A stretch of DNA of 64,000 bases, from the NCBI RefSeq assembly GCF_000966195.1, contig NZ_LAHL01000012.1, forward strand, positions 124,001 to 188,000, given 5' to 3'. The notes beneath the pieces were generated by a model, which saw only the letters and a list, made by a program, of their open reading frames with translations, was not told the origin of the DNA and searched no databases. This document shows, piece by piece, positions 35,145 to 45,460 of this stretch. This stretch comes from Domibacillus robiginosus (GTDB lineage Bacteria; Bacillota; Bacilli; Bacillales; Domibacillaceae). Position 1 is the stretch's first letter, and each line of letters starts with the position of its first letter. The translations under genes and the position numbers were made by a program.

Positions 35145-38100
35145 TCATGGCGTCACAGCCGCTTCTTCAAGCCTCACTGAAACAAGGCTTGTTACACCTG
35201 ATTCCTGCATGGCAACACCGTAGAGGGCATCCGCTTCTTCCATCGTCTGTTTCCGGTGCGTGATAACAATAAACTGCGTGTCTTCGCTGAACTCTTTTAA
35301 ATACCGACTGAACCTGTGTACGTTTGCTTCATCGAGTGCCGCCTCTACCTCATCTAAAATGCAAAACGGTACTGGGCGCACACGCAAAATCGCGAATAAA
35401 AGCGCAATGGCTGTGAGTGCACGTTCTCCGCCGGACAAAAGGCTTAAATGCTGCAGCTTTTTTCCTGGCGGCATAGCCGAAATATCCACACCGGCATTTA
35501 AAATATCTTTTGGATCGGTCAATTTTAATTCAGCGCGCCCCCCGCCAAACAGCTGTACAAAGGCCGGCTGAAATTCTGCTTTAATCGCTTCAAAGGTTTC
35601 AGAAAAACGGCGTGTCATTTCAACATCCATTTCATTCATCACATCACGAAGAGTCGATTTTGCTTCTTCTAGATCTTCTTTTTGACCGCGCAAAAATGAT
35701 ACGCGTTCGAAAGTGATTTCATACTCTTCAATAGCGCCAAGGTTCACATCGCCTAGTTCATCAATCGCTTTTTTAATAAGCCGGATATGCCGTCGGGATT
35801 CCTCAATCGGACGAACTAACGGATACAGCCGCTGTGCTTCTTCAAAGGTCAAGCTGTACTGTTCATTCAGCTTTTGCAGCCACGTGTCAATCTCCACTTC
35901 TAAACGTGCAATGGCTACATCATGCCCACGCACTGACTCCGTTAATCCTTTTAACAGGCGGCGCGATTCCTGCAGAGAAGCGGTTTGCGCTTCAAGCCCC
36001 TGTGCTTTTTGGGCTCTTTCCTTTTTAAGCAATTCCAGCCCCTTTATAAGCTTTTCTTTTTTGGCAGCCTGCTCTTCGGCTTCCTGCGCCAATGTGATCC
36101 CCGTTGAACCGCTGTTTGAACGCTCTGATTTTATAAAATCCTGTTCTTCCTCAAGCTGCTTCACTTGCTTTTGAACATCTTTCCATTCGGTGCTGAGCCG
36201 CTGTTCCTGCTGGCTGTTATAAGCCAGCTGTTCTTCAAGCACAGCAATTTGCGGCCGAAGCGTATGCAGCTCTTCTGCCAGCTGGCCCCGCTTTGACGAA
36301 GCGGTTTTTTGCTCCCTTTCAATGGAAGCGATTTGAGCATCCAGCTGTTTAATGAGCTGCTGCTTTTCGGCTAAAAGGTGTGATGCTTCCTTTTCGCGCT
36401 TATAAAGCCGCTCCTGCTCTTCCTGAAACTCTTTTTTTTCAGCATCATATACAGCCAGCCGGTCATTAATCGACTGTTCATTAAAGGACCATTCCAGCTG
36501 CTGGTTTTTCGCTTCCTGAAGACCCTGGCGGTACAGTTCACCTGTTTCCTCAAGACGGCTGACTGAACGATCGCACTCGGCAGCACGGTCTTGCAGCGCT
36601 TTTACTTCTCTTTCAGCCTGCGCCGTTTTTTGCTCCATTTGTACAATTTGGGAACTTAAAGAGTCCAGTTCATTTTTGCGCCCAAGCAGGGACGCGCCTG
36701 TTTTTTTCACAGAGCCGCCCGTCATCGAGCCGCCCGCATTTACTACATCCCCTTCAACCGTGACAACACGGTAACGGTGGTTGATTCTACGCGCTATATG
36801 ATTGGCTCTTTCCAAAGAATCCGCTACCAGTACATTTCCAAGCAAATGACGCGCTACCTGTGCGTACCGCTCTTCATACTCGGTCAGTTCTGCTGCTGTC
36901 CCAAGAAAACCATCCTCATGGCGTACAAGGCCCAATGTATGATCAGGGATCACTTTTTCTTTAACCGTCGATAGGGGCAAAAAGGTCGCCCGGCCGAATT
37001 TGTGCTGCTTTAAGAACGCAATCGCTTTGCGGGCGGCTGCTTCGTCTTCTACAATAATATGCTGAAGCGCCCCTCCAAGAGCTGTTTCAATGGCGAGTTC
37101 ATATTGTTTAGGCACCCGGATCAACTGAGCAGCTGCGCCGATCACGCCTGGCAGCCGGCCGTCTTTTTCCTTCAGCACTTCTTTAACGCCTGAGAAAAAG
37201 CCTGAATAGTCTTCTTCCATAGAAGTTAAAAGGTCACGGCGGGAGGATGCCTCCTGCAGAATTTGGTACGCTTTGTACAGTGCATTTCGTTTTTTTTCCA
37301 GCTTTTCTTTTACACTGTCGCGTTCTTTTTTTGCTTCGCGATATGCAGTAGTATGCTCATTAAGCTGTTGTTCTGCCCTGAAACGAGCCTGCTCGATTTG
37401 CTCCTGTTCTTTTTGAAGAGCAGCCCGCTCAGAAAGGTATTGGTCATTGTTCCCGCCGAGCCGTTCAAATCGGGCTGTTAATCGCTCAAGCTGCCGGCCG
37501 ATTTCAGCTAGTTCGTTTTTCGCCGCTGCTTCTTTGCTTAAATGATCAATATAATCGGCTTTAAGAGATTCCAGTACCTCCTCGCCATTTTGTGAGGCGG
37601 CACGCAGCAATGCTTCTTTTTCGGCCGCTTCTTTCGTTAACGAGGCCAGCGCTTGTTTTTTAACTTCGGATTGCGTTTTCACTTCCGCCAATGCTTTTTT
37701 TAATGCTCTTTCTTTTTCCTGGGCCTCTTGTATGGATTTCACGAGCTTTTCTTCATTGTAAGAAGCATTTTTCTGACGCTCGTCCATTAAACGCCTTTTT
37801 CCCTCGATTTTCTCAAGTGATTCCACAATATTCATTAATGTTTCCTGCGTGGATTCTTCCCGGACAGCCAGCTTTTTTAATTCCTGCTCAACTGCACGGA
37901 TACTCGATTCGGCTTTCTCTGCCTCTTTGCTAAAGTAAGCAATCTGCTCCTCCTGATGCTCCCTGTCTTTTTTCCGCTCTTCCCATTCAGCATGAGACTC
38001 GGCAAGATCATAAGCCCAGACTGATACTTCTACTTCCTTTAATTCTTCTCTTTTTTCCAGAAAATCTTTGGCTGCCGCCGCTTGAATTTCAAGCGGCTCT

Positions 38101-38705
38101 ACCCGCTGTTCCAATTCGAACAAAATATCCTGGATGCGGCTGAGGTTTTCTTCTGTTTCAGCAAGCTTTGTCTCTGCCTGCTTTTTGCGGGTTTTGTACT
38201 TTAAGACACCGGCTGCTTCTTCAAATATGGAACGGCGTTCTTCCGGACGGCTGTTTAAAATTTCGTCAACCCGGCCCTGTCCAATGATAGAAAATGCACC
38301 GCGTCCGAGGCCTGAATCCATAAACAGCTCGATAATGTCTTTTAGCCGGCAGCTTTGCTTGTTAATAAAAAATCCGCTGTCGCCATTTCGGTTTACGCGG
38401 CGTGTGATGCTGACTTCACTGTAATCAAGCGGAAGCGCCCCGTCCCGGTTATCGAGTGTAATGGTCACGTCCGCTTCATTCAGCCGCCTTCTTGAATCAC
38501 TTCCCGAAAAGATGACATCCTCCATTTTTCCGCCACGCAAGTTTTTAGCAGACTGTTCACCAAGCACCCAGCGAATCGCTTCTGTAATATTACTTTTGCC
38601 TGAACCATTCGGCCCAACTACAGCTGTGACACCGGGCATAAAATCGATGGTTACTTTCCCTGCAAATGATTTAAATCCCGCTATATCAAGCTTTTTCAGG
38701 ATCAT
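35145..38705 (-). CDS. smc: Chromosome partition protein Smc
   Basis: A 1186-residue structural-maintenance-of-chromosomes ATPase that loops and organises the chromosome with ScpA and ScpB. Walker A is GPNGSGKSN (near residue 35), and a Q-loop segment follows at [15 protein letters not shown]. Two long antiparallel coiled coils flank the hinge (about residues 520-640, with [14 protein letters not shown] and the Gly-rich [10 protein letters not shown]). The C-terminal head has the signature [17 protein letters not shown] and Walker [16 protein letters not shown]. It follows rnc by 17 bases. Confidence 0.98.
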   Translation of the reverse strand: MILKKLDIAGFKSFAGKVTIDFMPGVTAVVGPNGSGKSNITEAIRWVLGEQSAKNLRGGKMEDVIFSGSDSRRRLNEADVTITLDNRDGALPLDYSEVSITRRVNRNGDSGFFINKQSCRLKDIIELFMDSGLGRGAFSIIGQGRVDEILNSRPEERRSIFEEAAGVLKYKTRKKQAETKLAETEENLSRIQDILFELEQRVEPLEIQAAAAKDFLEKREELKEVEVSVWAYDLAESHAEWEERKKDREHQEEQIAYFSKEAEKAESSIRAVEQELKKLAVREESTQETLMNIVESLEKIEGKRRLMDERQKNASYNEEKLVKSIQEAQEKERALKKALAEVKTQSEVKKQALASLTKEAAEKEALLRAASQNGEEVLESLKADYIDHLSKEAAAKNELAEIGRQLERLTARFERLGGNNDQYLSERAALQKEQEQIEQARFRAEQQLNEHTTAYREAKKERDSVKEKLEKKRNALYKAYQILQEASSRRDLLTSMEEDYSGFFSGVKEVLKEKDGRLPGVIGAAAQLIRVPKQYELAIETALGGALQHIIVEDEAAARKAIAFLKQHKFGRATFLPLSTVKEKVIPDHTLGLVRHEDGFLGTAAELTEYEERYAQVARHLLGNVLVADSLERANHIARRINHRYRVVTVEGDVVNAGGSMTGGSVKKTGASLLGRKNELDSLSSQIVQMEQKTAQAEREVKALQDRAAECDRSVSRLEETGELYRQGLQEAKNQQLEWSFNEQSINDRLAVYDAEKKEFQEEQERLYKREKEASHLLAEKQQLIKQLDAQIASIEREQKTASSKRGQLAEELHTLRPQIAVLEEQLAYNSQQEQRLSTEWKDVQKQVKQLEEEQDFIKSERSNSGSTGITLAQEAEEQAAKKEKLIKGLELLKKERAQKAQGLEAQTASLQESRRLLKGLTESVRGHDVAIARLEVEIDTWLQKLNEQYSLTFEEAQRLYPLVRPIEESRRHIRLIKKAIDELGDVNLGAIEEYEITFERVSFLRGQKEDLEEAKSTLRDVMNEMDVEMTRRFSETFEAIKAEFQPAFVQLFGGGRAELKLTDPKDILNAGVDISAMPPGKKLQHLSLLSGGERALTAIALLFAILRVRPVPFCILDEVEAALDEANVHRFSRYLKEFSEDTQFIVITHRKQTMEEADALYGVAMQESGVTSLVSVRLEEAAVTP

Positions 38706-38722
38706 ATTTCTCCACCTGTCTT

Positions 38723-39457
38723 CTACTTCGATTGTTTTACCTGCTCAAGCGCCATACGCGCTGCAAATTGTTCAGCTTCTTTTTTAGACCGGCCGCTGCC
38801 TGTACCGAGTACGGTCCCATTTAGGGATACCTCAGTAATAAATTCCTTGTTGTGGGCTGGTCCTTTTTCTTCTAATATCCGGTAGGAAGGCGCGCCTTTT
38901 AACTCACGCTGTACAAATTCCTGAAGCTGGCTTTTAAAGTCCATCACATGTGAAAAAGCACCAGCGCTAATTTTTGGAAAAACAATCTTCTCTAAAAACG
39001 GAATAACTGCTTCCATTCCCTGGTCCAGATAAAGAGCACCAATATAAGCTTCAAAAACGTCGGCAAGCAGAGCTGGACGCATTCTTCCGCCTGTCATTTC
39101 TTCCCCTTTGCCAAGTAAAATAAGCCGGCCAAATTCAAGCTCATTTGCAAATGTAACGAGCGACGGCTCACACACAACAGCGGCACGAAGCTTCGTTAAT
39201 TCTCCCTCTGACATAACTGGATATGTTTTATATAAAAACTGTGAAACTGTCAGTTCTAATACAGCATCGCCTAAAAATTCCAGACGCTCATTGTCCTCGT
39301 ATGGTTTTCTTCTGTGCTCGTTCACATAAGAAGAATGGGTAAAGGCCTGCTTTAGGAGCGATTCGTCTCGAAATTGAACGCCCATTTTTTCCTGGAATTC
39401 TTTAAACTCCTTCTTTTTTCGTTCCGAATAACGCTGCTCCTGATTTGTTTTTTTCAT
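38723..39457 (-). CDS. rnc: Ribonuclease III Rnc
   Basis: A 244-residue double-strand-specific RNase that processes rRNA precursors and the SRP RNA. The catalytic signature [17 protein letters not shown] lies at about residues 56-72, and the second acidic cluster at [17 protein letters not shown]. The C-terminal dsRNA-binding domain (about 170-240) has [13 protein letters not shown] and [23 protein letters not shown] lies seven bases before the ATG. It is the first gene of rnc-smc-ftsY. Confidence 0.97.
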   Translation of the reverse strand: MKKTNQEQRYSERKKKEFKEFQEKMGVQFRDESLLKQAFTHSSYVNEHRRKPYEDNERLEFLGDAVLELTVSQFLYKTYPVMSEGELTKLRAAVVCEPSLVTFANELEFGRLILLGKGEEMTGGRMRPALLADVFEAYIGALYLDQGMEAVIPFLEKIVFPKISAGAFSHVMDFKSQLQEFVQRELKGAPSYRILEEKGPAHNKEFITEVSLNGTVLGTGSGRSKKEAEQFAARMALEQVKQSK

Positions 39458-39540
39458 TCTCGTTCCTCCGCAATGTTAAAGTGCACACAAAAATAGTTTA
39501 GCCGAAAAAAATGCATAGCGCAAAACAATTCAAAGCGCAG

Positions 39541-39650
39541 GGCACCCGTTTATTGACGACCATCATAAGGCGAGTCCTGCCGGAGACGTTTTCTGCCTTT
39601 AGAAGAGCTTGGCTCGTGACCTCGGGCTGATAGCGCCCGGAGCCCGACAA
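39541..39650. other. Structured GC-rich intergenic stretch between acpP and rnc
   Basis: The 243-bp gap holds the acpP terminator, then about 110 GC-rich bases with a TCGGGCT / AGCCCGA stem (39622-39628 and 39641-39647) and a nested GGGC / GCCC pairing. No reading frame there looks coding. Composition contrasts with the AT-rich 39458-39540 part in front of rnc. It may be another dispersed repeat or a structured RNA; I cannot decide. Confidence 0.4.
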
Positions 39651-39651
39651 A

Positions 39652-39687
39652 AAAATTAAAAAAGCAGACCCGCATTATCGGGCCTGC
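39652..39687 (-). terminator. Terminator after acpP
   Basis: Minus-strand stem GCAGGCCCG / CGGGTCTGC (one wobble) with a 6-base loop, followed by TTTTTTAATTTTTTT. It ends the fapR-plsX-fabD-fabG-acpP unit. Confidence 0.9.
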
Positions 39688-39700
39688 CATTAAAGGACGA

Positions 39701-39934
39701 TTAGTTTTTGCTGTTTATGTATGTTACAGCGTCGCCTACCGTCGTAATATTTTCCGCGTCATCATCGGAAATTTCCATATCGAATTCATCTTCAAGCTCC
39801 ATTACAAGCTCAACTACGTCTAGAGAATCCGCACCAAGATCTTCCTTGAATTTTGCATCAAGATTGATTTGTGATTCTTCTACACCTAGACGATCAACGA
39901 TAATTTTCGTTACACGTTCTAATACATCTGCCAC
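39701..39934 (-). CDS. acpP: Acyl carrier protein AcpP (GTG start)
   Basis: A 77-residue carrier of growing acyl chains in fatty acid and phospholipid synthesis. Ser37 in [13 protein letters not shown] carries the phosphopantetheine. The longest frame opens at a GTG at 39943 that is part of the Shine-Dalgarno sequence GGGGAGGTGAG. The second GTG, at 39934, lies eight bases after GGAGG and gives the B. subtilis length and start ([16 protein letters not shown]). It follows fabG. Confidence 0.96.
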   Translation of the reverse strand: MADVLERVTKIIVDRLGVEESQINLDAKFKEDLGADSLDVVELVMELEDEFDMEISDDDAENITTVGDAVTYINSKN

Positions 39935-39992
39935 AATACTCACCTCCCCTCAAGTATTATAGACGATTCACACCGTCAAAACACGCTTTTTC

Positions 39993-40736
39993 TTACATTG
40001 CCATGCCGCCGTCTACACCAAGCACCTGTCCGGTAATGTATTTCGCACCATCACCGGCTAAAAATGCAGCCGCAGCAGCAATATCGGCTGTATCGCCAAG
40101 TGTGCCAAGCGGAATTTGGCTGATCAGCTGCTCTTTTGCTTCTGCCGGCAGCTCATCCGTCATGTCAGTTGTAATAAATCCTGGCGCAATGGCATTTACT
40201 GTAATACCGCGTGGTGCAAGCTCACGGGCGGATGCTTTTGTTAACCCAATAACCCCTGCTTTCGCTGCTGTATAATTTGCCTGTCCAGCGTTGCCTATTC
40301 GGCCGACAACCGAGGAGATATTAATGATTCGACCGCTTCTTTGCTTCATCATCTGGCGTGTGACCGCTTTTGTGCAAAGAAATACACCTTTTAAATTGGT
40401 GTTAATAACCTCGTCCCACTCCTGCTCTTTCATGCGCATCATCAGGTTATCACGCGTAATGCCTGCATTGTTCACTAAAATATCAAGGCGGCCAAATTGG
40501 TCGACCGTTTCTTTTACCATGGCTCCAACCGCTTCACTGTCAGAAATATCACATTGCACGATAAAAGAGCGTCGGCCCATTGCAGTTATTTCATCCGCTG
40601 TTTCTTTCGCTCTTTGTTCGCTTCCTGCATAGTTCACAACCACGTCAGCACCTAAGCGGGCAAGCTCAAGCGCGATCGCCCTGCCAATTCCGCGGGATGC
40701 TCCTGTAACAAGAGCCGTTTTCCCTTCCAGGTTCAT
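39993..40736 (-). CDS. fabG: 3-oxoacyl-[acyl-carrier-protein] reductase FabG
   Basis: A 247-residue NADPH-dependent short-chain dehydrogenase that reduces beta-ketoacyl-ACP. The cofactor motif is [12 protein letters not shown], the structural [10 protein letters not shown] follows, and the catalytic Ser-Tyr-Lys set lies in [20 protein letters not shown] and AKAG (about residues 138-160). The C-terminus [12 protein letters not shown] is standard. It overlaps fabD by 4 bp. Confidence 0.97.
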   Translation of the reverse strand: MNLEGKTALVTGASRGIGRAIALELARLGADVVVNYAGSEQRAKETADEITAMGRRSFIVQCDISDSEAVGAMVKETVDQFGRLDILVNNAGITRDNLMMRMKEQEWDEVINTNLKGVFLCTKAVTRQMMKQRSGRIINISSVVGRIGNAGQANYTAAKAGVIGLTKASARELAPRGITVNAIAPGFITTDMTDELPAEAKEQLISQIPLGTLGDTADIAAAAAFLAGDGAKYITGQVLGVDGGMAM

Positions 40737-41680
40737 TGTTCTTCCTCCTTTAGCGCTGTCGCTGCTTTTACAATGGATTCTTCATCGTTCACCGCAAACG
40801 TGCGGACACGGCGGTTTACTTTTTTAATTAAGCCGGATAAAACCGTACCTGAACCAATTTCAACAAACGTATCCACTCCTGCATCGAGCATCGCCTGCAC
40901 GCTGTCTTCCCATAAAACAGGTGAATACAGCTGTTTAACAAGGTTTTCTTTAATCGCTTCCGCTTCTGTTACTGGCTGTGCATCTACGTTGGCAATAACC
41001 GGTACGCGGCTTGACTGGATATTGGCTTTTTCGAGCACTGTGCGCAGCTTTTCAGCAGCCGGCTCCATAAGCGGCGAATGAAAGGGACCACTCACATTCA
41101 GCGGGATCACTCTTTTGGCACCTTTTTCTTTTAAAAGGGCGGATGCCTGCTCCACACCTTCTTTTGCTCCCGAGATCACAATTTGCCCCGGGCAGTTGAA
41201 GTTAGCAGCAGCAACGATGTGGCCGTTTGCGGTAACTTCTGCAACGGCTGCTTCGAGCTCAGCACGATCCATGCCAAGCACGGCTGCCATCGCGCCTTCT
41301 CCAGCCGGCACGGCCGCTTCCATTAAATTACCGCGCTCATGAACGGCCCAGACTGCGTCTTCGTATGTAATAGCTCCTGCAGCAGCCAGGGCGGAATATT
41401 CTCCAAGGCTGTGTCCGGCTGTAAAGTCCGGTACAATTCCTTCTTCCTCAAAGCGTTTTAAAACAGCCATGCTGTGAGCTAAAAGAGCAGGCTGTGCGTT
41501 TGACGTAAGCGTCAGCTTTTCTTCTGGCCCATTGAACATAATGTCCGTTAGCGAATAGCCGAGACGCTCGTCTGCCTGCTGAAGCATTTCCTTGATAGAA
41601 GCATGCTGATCAGCGAGTGATTTGCCCATTCCAACAGTCTGGGAGCCTTGTCCCGGAAATACAAATGCGATTTTCCCCAT
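40733..41680 (-). CDS. fabD: Malonyl CoA-acyl carrier protein transacylase FabD
   Basis: A 315-residue enzyme that charges ACP with malonyl groups. The N-terminal signature is [16 protein letters not shown]. The nucleophile Ser lies in [15 protein letters not shown] (about residue 88), and the His in [11 protein letters not shown] (about 195). The frame extends four codons further to an ATG at 41692, but that codon abuts the Shine-Dalgarno-like GGAAGGA. The ATG at 41680 matches the family start; its spacing (12 bases) is slightly long. Confidence 0.95.
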   Translation of the reverse strand: MGKIAFVFPGQGSQTVGMGKSLADQHASIKEMLQQADERLGYSLTDIMFNGPEEKLTLTSNAQPALLAHSMAVLKRFEEEGIVPDFTAGHSLGEYSALAAAGAITYEDAVWAVHERGNLMEAAVPAGEGAMAAVLGMDRAELEAAVAEVTANGHIVAAANFNCPGQIVISGAKEGVEQASALLKEKGAKRVIPLNVSGPFHSPLMEPAAEKLRTVLEKANIQSSRVPVIANVDAQPVTEAEAIKENLVKQLYSPVLWEDSVQAMLDAGVDTFVEIGSGTVLSGLIKKVNRRVRTFAVNDEESIVKAATALKEEEQ

Positions 41681-41688
41681 TGATAATA

Positions 41689-42681
41689 TCATTCCTTCCC
41701 AGTGGCAATTTGTGATTCAATAATGGCCGGTACATTCGCCTGGGCCATTTTGTAAGCTTGTTCGATTGCGTGATAAAAGGCGTTGGCATCGGATGAACCG
41801 TGCGCTTTGATTACCGGAGCTTTTAGACCAAACAAACCGGCTCCTCCGTACTCTGTATAATCCATTTTTGCTTTTAAGCCGAGAAGCTCATTTTTTAGCA
41901 GCAGCGCACCTAATTTAGATTTAGTAGATGCAGTCAAAGCGGTTTTTAACATTGAAAAAATAGATAATGCGCTGCCTTCAATTGTTTTTAAAACCATATT
42001 GCCGGTAAAGCCGTCTGTGACGACAACATCCGCTGCACCATTTAAAAGCTCGCGGGATTCAACATTACCGATAAAGTTCAAATCAGCCGCTTCGCTTAAT
42101 AGTTTGTATGCCGCTTTTGTTAAATCATTCCCCTTTTTTTCTTCCGTCCCGATATTTAAAAGTCCTACACGAGGTTTAGAAATCCCCCGCACTTTTTCCG
42201 CATAAACAGACCCCATTACGGCGTACTGCAAAAGGTGCTCCGGCTTTGCATCTGAATTGGCACCGGCATCAAGCAAAACAAAGCCTTTGCCGTCAATTGT
42301 CGGAAGTGTCGGAGCCAGTGCCGGACGTTCTACTCCGTCAATACGGCCCACTACAAACAATCCTGCAGCCATAAGCGCACCTGTGTTGCCTGCTGATACA
42401 CATGCTGCTGCTTCATTAGCTGCTACTGCTTCTGCCATTAACACGAGCGAGGATTGTTTTTTCCGACGAACAGCGCGTACCGGCTCATCCGTCCCCAGAA
42501 TCACATCGGATGCATGAACGATCCTCGCCCGGCTGTTATTTTCTAGATATGGACGGATTTTTTCTTCATCTCCATAAAGTGTAACGTCAAGCTCCGGCAT
42601 TTCTTTTAACGCCCGGTTCACACCTAAAATAATTTGCTCCGGTGCGTGATCACCGCCCATTGCATCAATTGCGAGTTTCAT
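41689..42681 (-). CDS. plsX: Phosphate acyltransferase PlsX
   Basis: A 330-residue peripheral membrane enzyme that converts acyl-ACP to acyl-phosphate for phosphatidic acid synthesis. The N-terminus [13 protein letters not shown] is conserved in the family (here [13 protein letters not shown]), as are [16 protein letters not shown] and [25 protein letters not shown] lies before the ATG. The start overlaps fapR by 17 bp, the same coupling as in other Bacillus species. Confidence 0.97.
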   Translation of the reverse strand: MKLAIDAMGGDHAPEQIILGVNRALKEMPELDVTLYGDEEKIRPYLENNSRARIVHASDVILGTDEPVRAVRRKKQSSLVLMAEAVAANEAAACVSAGNTGALMAAGLFVVGRIDGVERPALAPTLPTIDGKGFVLLDAGANSDAKPEHLLQYAVMGSVYAEKVRGISKPRVGLLNIGTEEKKGNDLTKAAYKLLSEAADLNFIGNVESRELLNGAADVVVTDGFTGNMVLKTIEGSALSIFSMLKTALTASTKSKLGALLLKNELLGLKAKMDYTEYGGAGLFGLKAPVIKAHGSSDANAFYHAIEQAYKMAQANVPAIIESQIATGKE

Positions 42682-43255
42682 CTATTTCCTCCTTTTCTGC
42701 AGATGGTGCACGAAACATCGAGAACTCTCCACGAAATACAAGGTCACTGCCGACAAAGCTAGATACATCTACAATAGTTCGTCCTTTTTGAGAACGAACA
42801 ACCTTTGCTTTGGCAATGACGCGGCTGTTTTCTTTGACCGGCTGCGTAAAACGAATGTCTGCTTTGCCTGTCAGAGCCATTTCATCGTTTATCACAGCTA
42901 CAGCTAAAGAATTCGCCTGCGCAAATAAATGGTGGCCGCGTGCGATTCCGTTTCGCTTGAAAACATGCTCTTTTTTCACATCAAAAATAGAAATAGCGCT
43001 TTTATCCAGTTCAATATCAATAATATCACCAATTACTTCTTCAATCGGCAGTGAACGAACTTCATCCTGCATATTTTTTTCTGCTACATATTTGATGCGT
43101 TCTCTCAGTTCCGGGATAGACAGTTCCATCCGGTCAAGCCGAATTGTTTGAACGCTTACGCTGAATTCCTGCGCCAGTTCTTCATCGGTCACAAACGGAT
43201 TTTCTTCAATGGTTTGTTTTAGAAGCTCCTGGCGTTCTTTTTTTGATCGTCTCAT
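42665..43255 (-). CDS. fapR: Fatty acid and phospholipid biosynthesis repressor FapR
   Basis: A 196-residue repressor released from DNA by malonyl-CoA. The N-terminal DeoR-like helix-turn-helix ([20 protein letters not shown] then [16 protein letters not shown]) binds the operator. The C-terminal hot-dog domain (about residues 90-185) binds malonyl-CoA. It heads the fapR-plsX-fabD-fabG-acpP unit, and a FapR-box-like palindrome lies 20-40 bases upstream, indicating autoregulation of the whole unit. Confidence 0.96.
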   Translation of the reverse strand: MRRSKKERQELLKQTIEENPFVTDEELAQEFSVSVQTIRLDRMELSIPELRERIKYVAEKNMQDEVRSLPIEEVIGDIIDIELDKSAISIFDVKKEHVFKRNGIARGHHLFAQANSLAVAVINDEMALTGKADIRFTQPVKENSRVIAKAKVVRSQKGRTIVDVSSFVGSDLVFRGEFSMFRAPSAEKEEIDETRN

Positions 43256-43275
43256 CTCTTATCCCACCATCCGAT

Positions 43276-43293
43276 ATTAGGACTAGGTACTAA
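43276..43293 (-). promoter_or_regulatory. FapR operator in front of fapR
   Basis: Minus-strand TTAGTACCTAGTCCTAAT is close to the FapR box palindrome (TTAGTACC-TAGTCTAA type). It lies just after a -10-like TATACT (43300-43305), placing it at the expected transcription start, the arrangement known for FapR autoregulation. Confidence 0.85.
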
Positions 43294-43312
43294 AAAACAG
43301 TATAAAGATAAC

Positions 43313-43345
43313 AAAAAAAGAATGCAAGGGTCAACTTGCATTCTT
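43313..43345 (-). terminator. Terminator after recG
   Basis: Perfect 11-bp arms AAGAATGCAAG / CTTGCATTCTT with a 6-base loop and a U-run of seven on the minus strand. It overlaps the recG stop codon and precedes the fapR promoter, whose weak -35 (TTGCAT) falls in its downstream arm. Confidence 0.9.
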
Positions 43346-45401
43346 AATCCAACTTTTCGCCAGTAAATACACCAGAATCGTTTAACATCTCCCGCAAATG
43401 ATGATATTCCTCATTTGACCAAAAATCTGGCGCGTTAATCAGCTCTTTTGCGTCTTCACGCGCCGTTTCAAGCGCCCGATAATCATGAACCATATCTGCC
43501 ATTTTAAATTCGGGCAGTCCGCTTTGTTTACGGCCAAAAAAGTCTCCAGGACCGCGTAACTCCAGGTCTTTTTCACTTAACACGAAGCCGTCGTTTGTTT
43601 CGGTCATCGCTGTCATGCGCTCTTTGCCAGTTTCAGATTTTGGATCAGCAATCAGCATACAGTACGACTGCTCTGAGCCCCGGCCGACCCGTCCACGCAG
43701 CTGGTGAAGCTGTGATAAGCCAAATCGCTCCGCATCATAAATGATCATGACTGTCGCATTTGGCACATTTACGCCTACCTCAACTACTGTTGTAGAAACG
43801 AGCACATTCAATTCATTTGCGCTGAATGAATTCATCACTGCATCTTTTTCATCACTGCTCAACCGCCCATGCATCAGACCGACAGTAAATCTCCCTCTAA
43901 AATACTCGGTCAGCTGTGTGTGTACATCCAGGGCATTTTGAAAATCCAGCTTTTCTGATTCCTCAATAAGCGGGCAGATTACATATGCCTGACGTCCTTT
44001 TTGTAATTCCTTTTCGGTAAAATCCAAAACACGGCCGAGCATCTCTTCTTTTGCCCAGTATGTTTCAATCGCTTTGCGTCCAGCAGGCATTTCATTAATA
44101 ATGGACACATCCATCTCCCCGAAAACTGTAATGGCCAGCGTTCTCGGAATGGGCGTTGCTGTCATAAACAGCACATCCGGGTTTTCACCTTTAGAGCGAA
44201 GCACCCGGCGCTGATTTACACCAAACCGGTGCTGCTCGTCTGTGATGACAAGGCCGAGATTCCGAAATACCACATCATCCTGAATAAGTGCATGCGTACC
44301 GATTAAAATATCGATTTCACCTGCTTCAAGCGCGCCGAGCAGGGCTTTGCGGCGTTTCCCTTTAACGGTGCCGGTTAAGAGGGCCGTTGTAATGCCGAAC
44401 GGCTCCAGCATGTCATGAAGCGACTTTGCATGCTGCTCGGCTAAAATTTCAGTCGGCACCATTAAAGCACCTTGGAATCCCGCCGTTACAGAGGCGTAAA
44501 GGGCCAATGTTGCAACGGCCGTTTTGCCGCTCCCTACATCGCCCTGAAGCAGCCGGTTCATCCGGTAGGGTGACTTCATGTCTGCACATATTTCATTAAC
44601 AGCTTTTTTCTGTGCATTGGTTAATTCAAATGGCAAGGAATCAATCAGCTCTTTTAACTTCACTAAATCATATTTCTGAACAATCCCGCCGGACTGCTCG
44701 CGAATCGTTTTTCGCAGCGCCTGCATTTTCAGCTGAAAATAAAAGAATTCCTCATAAACAAACCGGCGCCGTGCCTGCTTCATTTCTTTATGGGAAACCG
44801 GAAAATGCAGCGCCCGAATGGCATCTTTTCTTTCCATTAAGCGATATTGCTTTAGCAGGTGAGGTGGCAGCGTTTCGACAATGTGTCCTCCAAAGGAGTC
44901 AATGGCCTGCTTTACGAGTTTTCGAAACTGCTTGAGCGGAATTGCATTTCGGAGCAAATACACGGCCTCGAAATCTGTACCGCGTGCATATTCCCCTTTT
45001 TCCATCGTCTGGCCGGAAATGGCCAGGCGGTGTCGGTCCCACTTTCCTGTTACTGTAACGGTTTCGCCGACAGCTGCTTTTTTCTTTAAGTATGGCTGAT
45101 TGAAAAAAGTGACATTAATTAAATGAGGGCCGGATAATAGCTTAAACGTCAGACGTGATTTCTTTTTTCCATAGTACATGACAGACGGCTCGGTTTGAAT
45201 CATTCCTTCTATTGTCACTTTTTCATCGTGCTCTGCTTCTTCCGGACTTTTCAGCCGCATATCTTCGTAGCGTGCCGGGACAAATTCCATTAAATCGCCT
45301 ACTGTAAACACCCCAATAGAAGCCAGTGATGATTCTGCTTCTTTCCCAGCTCCCTTTAAAATACTGACAGGCTGATTGAGCGGATGGCTTGTTTCAAGCA
45401 T
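43344..45401 (-). CDS. recG: ATP-dependent DNA helicase RecG
   Basis: A 685-residue branch-migration helicase that rescues stalled replication forks. The N-terminal wedge/OB domain (about residues 60-160) is followed by helicase motifs: LLQGDVGSGKTAVA (I), TDEQHRFGVNQR (II), MTATPIPRTLAI (III), VVEVGVNVPNATVM (V) and QLRGRVGRG (VI). The TRG motif segment LRGPGDFFGRKQSGLPEFK is at the C-terminus. In B. subtilis the sdaAB-sdaAA genes lie between fakA and recG; they are absent here. Confidence 0.97.
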   Translation of the reverse strand: MLETSHPLNQPVSILKGAGKEAESSLASIGVFTVGDLMEFVPARYEDMRLKSPEEAEHDEKVTIEGMIQTEPSVMYYGKKKSRLTFKLLSGPHLINVTFFNQPYLKKKAAVGETVTVTGKWDRHRLAISGQTMEKGEYARGTDFEAVYLLRNAIPLKQFRKLVKQAIDSFGGHIVETLPPHLLKQYRLMERKDAIRALHFPVSHKEMKQARRRFVYEEFFYFQLKMQALRKTIREQSGGIVQKYDLVKLKELIDSLPFELTNAQKKAVNEICADMKSPYRMNRLLQGDVGSGKTAVATLALYASVTAGFQGALMVPTEILAEQHAKSLHDMLEPFGITTALLTGTVKGKRRKALLGALEAGEIDILIGTHALIQDDVVFRNLGLVITDEQHRFGVNQRRVLRSKGENPDVLFMTATPIPRTLAITVFGEMDVSIINEMPAGRKAIETYWAKEEMLGRVLDFTEKELQKGRQAYVICPLIEESEKLDFQNALDVHTQLTEYFRGRFTVGLMHGRLSSDEKDAVMNSFSANELNVLVSTTVVEVGVNVPNATVMIIYDAERFGLSQLHQLRGRVGRGSEQSYCMLIADPKSETGKERMTAMTETNDGFVLSEKDLELRGPGDFFGRKQSGLPEFKMADMVHDYRALETAREDAKELINAPDFWSNEEYHHLREMLNDSGVFTGEKLD

Positions 45402-45430
45402 TTTCTGCTCCCCCTTTCCTTTCCAACGTG

Positions 45431-45459
45431 AAAAAGAGAGAGAATGATCTCCCTCTTTG
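45431..45459 (-). terminator. Terminator after fakA
   Basis: Minus-strand stem AAAGAGGGAG / CTCTCTCTTT (one G-U) with a 6-base loop and five U at its end, starting right at the fakA stop codon. Confidence 0.82.
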
Positions 45460-45460
45460 T

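Noticed and set aside
39950-39980. TTGACG and TATAAT upstream of acpP as a promoter
   Set aside because: The spacer is only 12 bases and the start would fall inside the Shine-Dalgarno sequence. acpP is more likely transcribed from the fapR unit.
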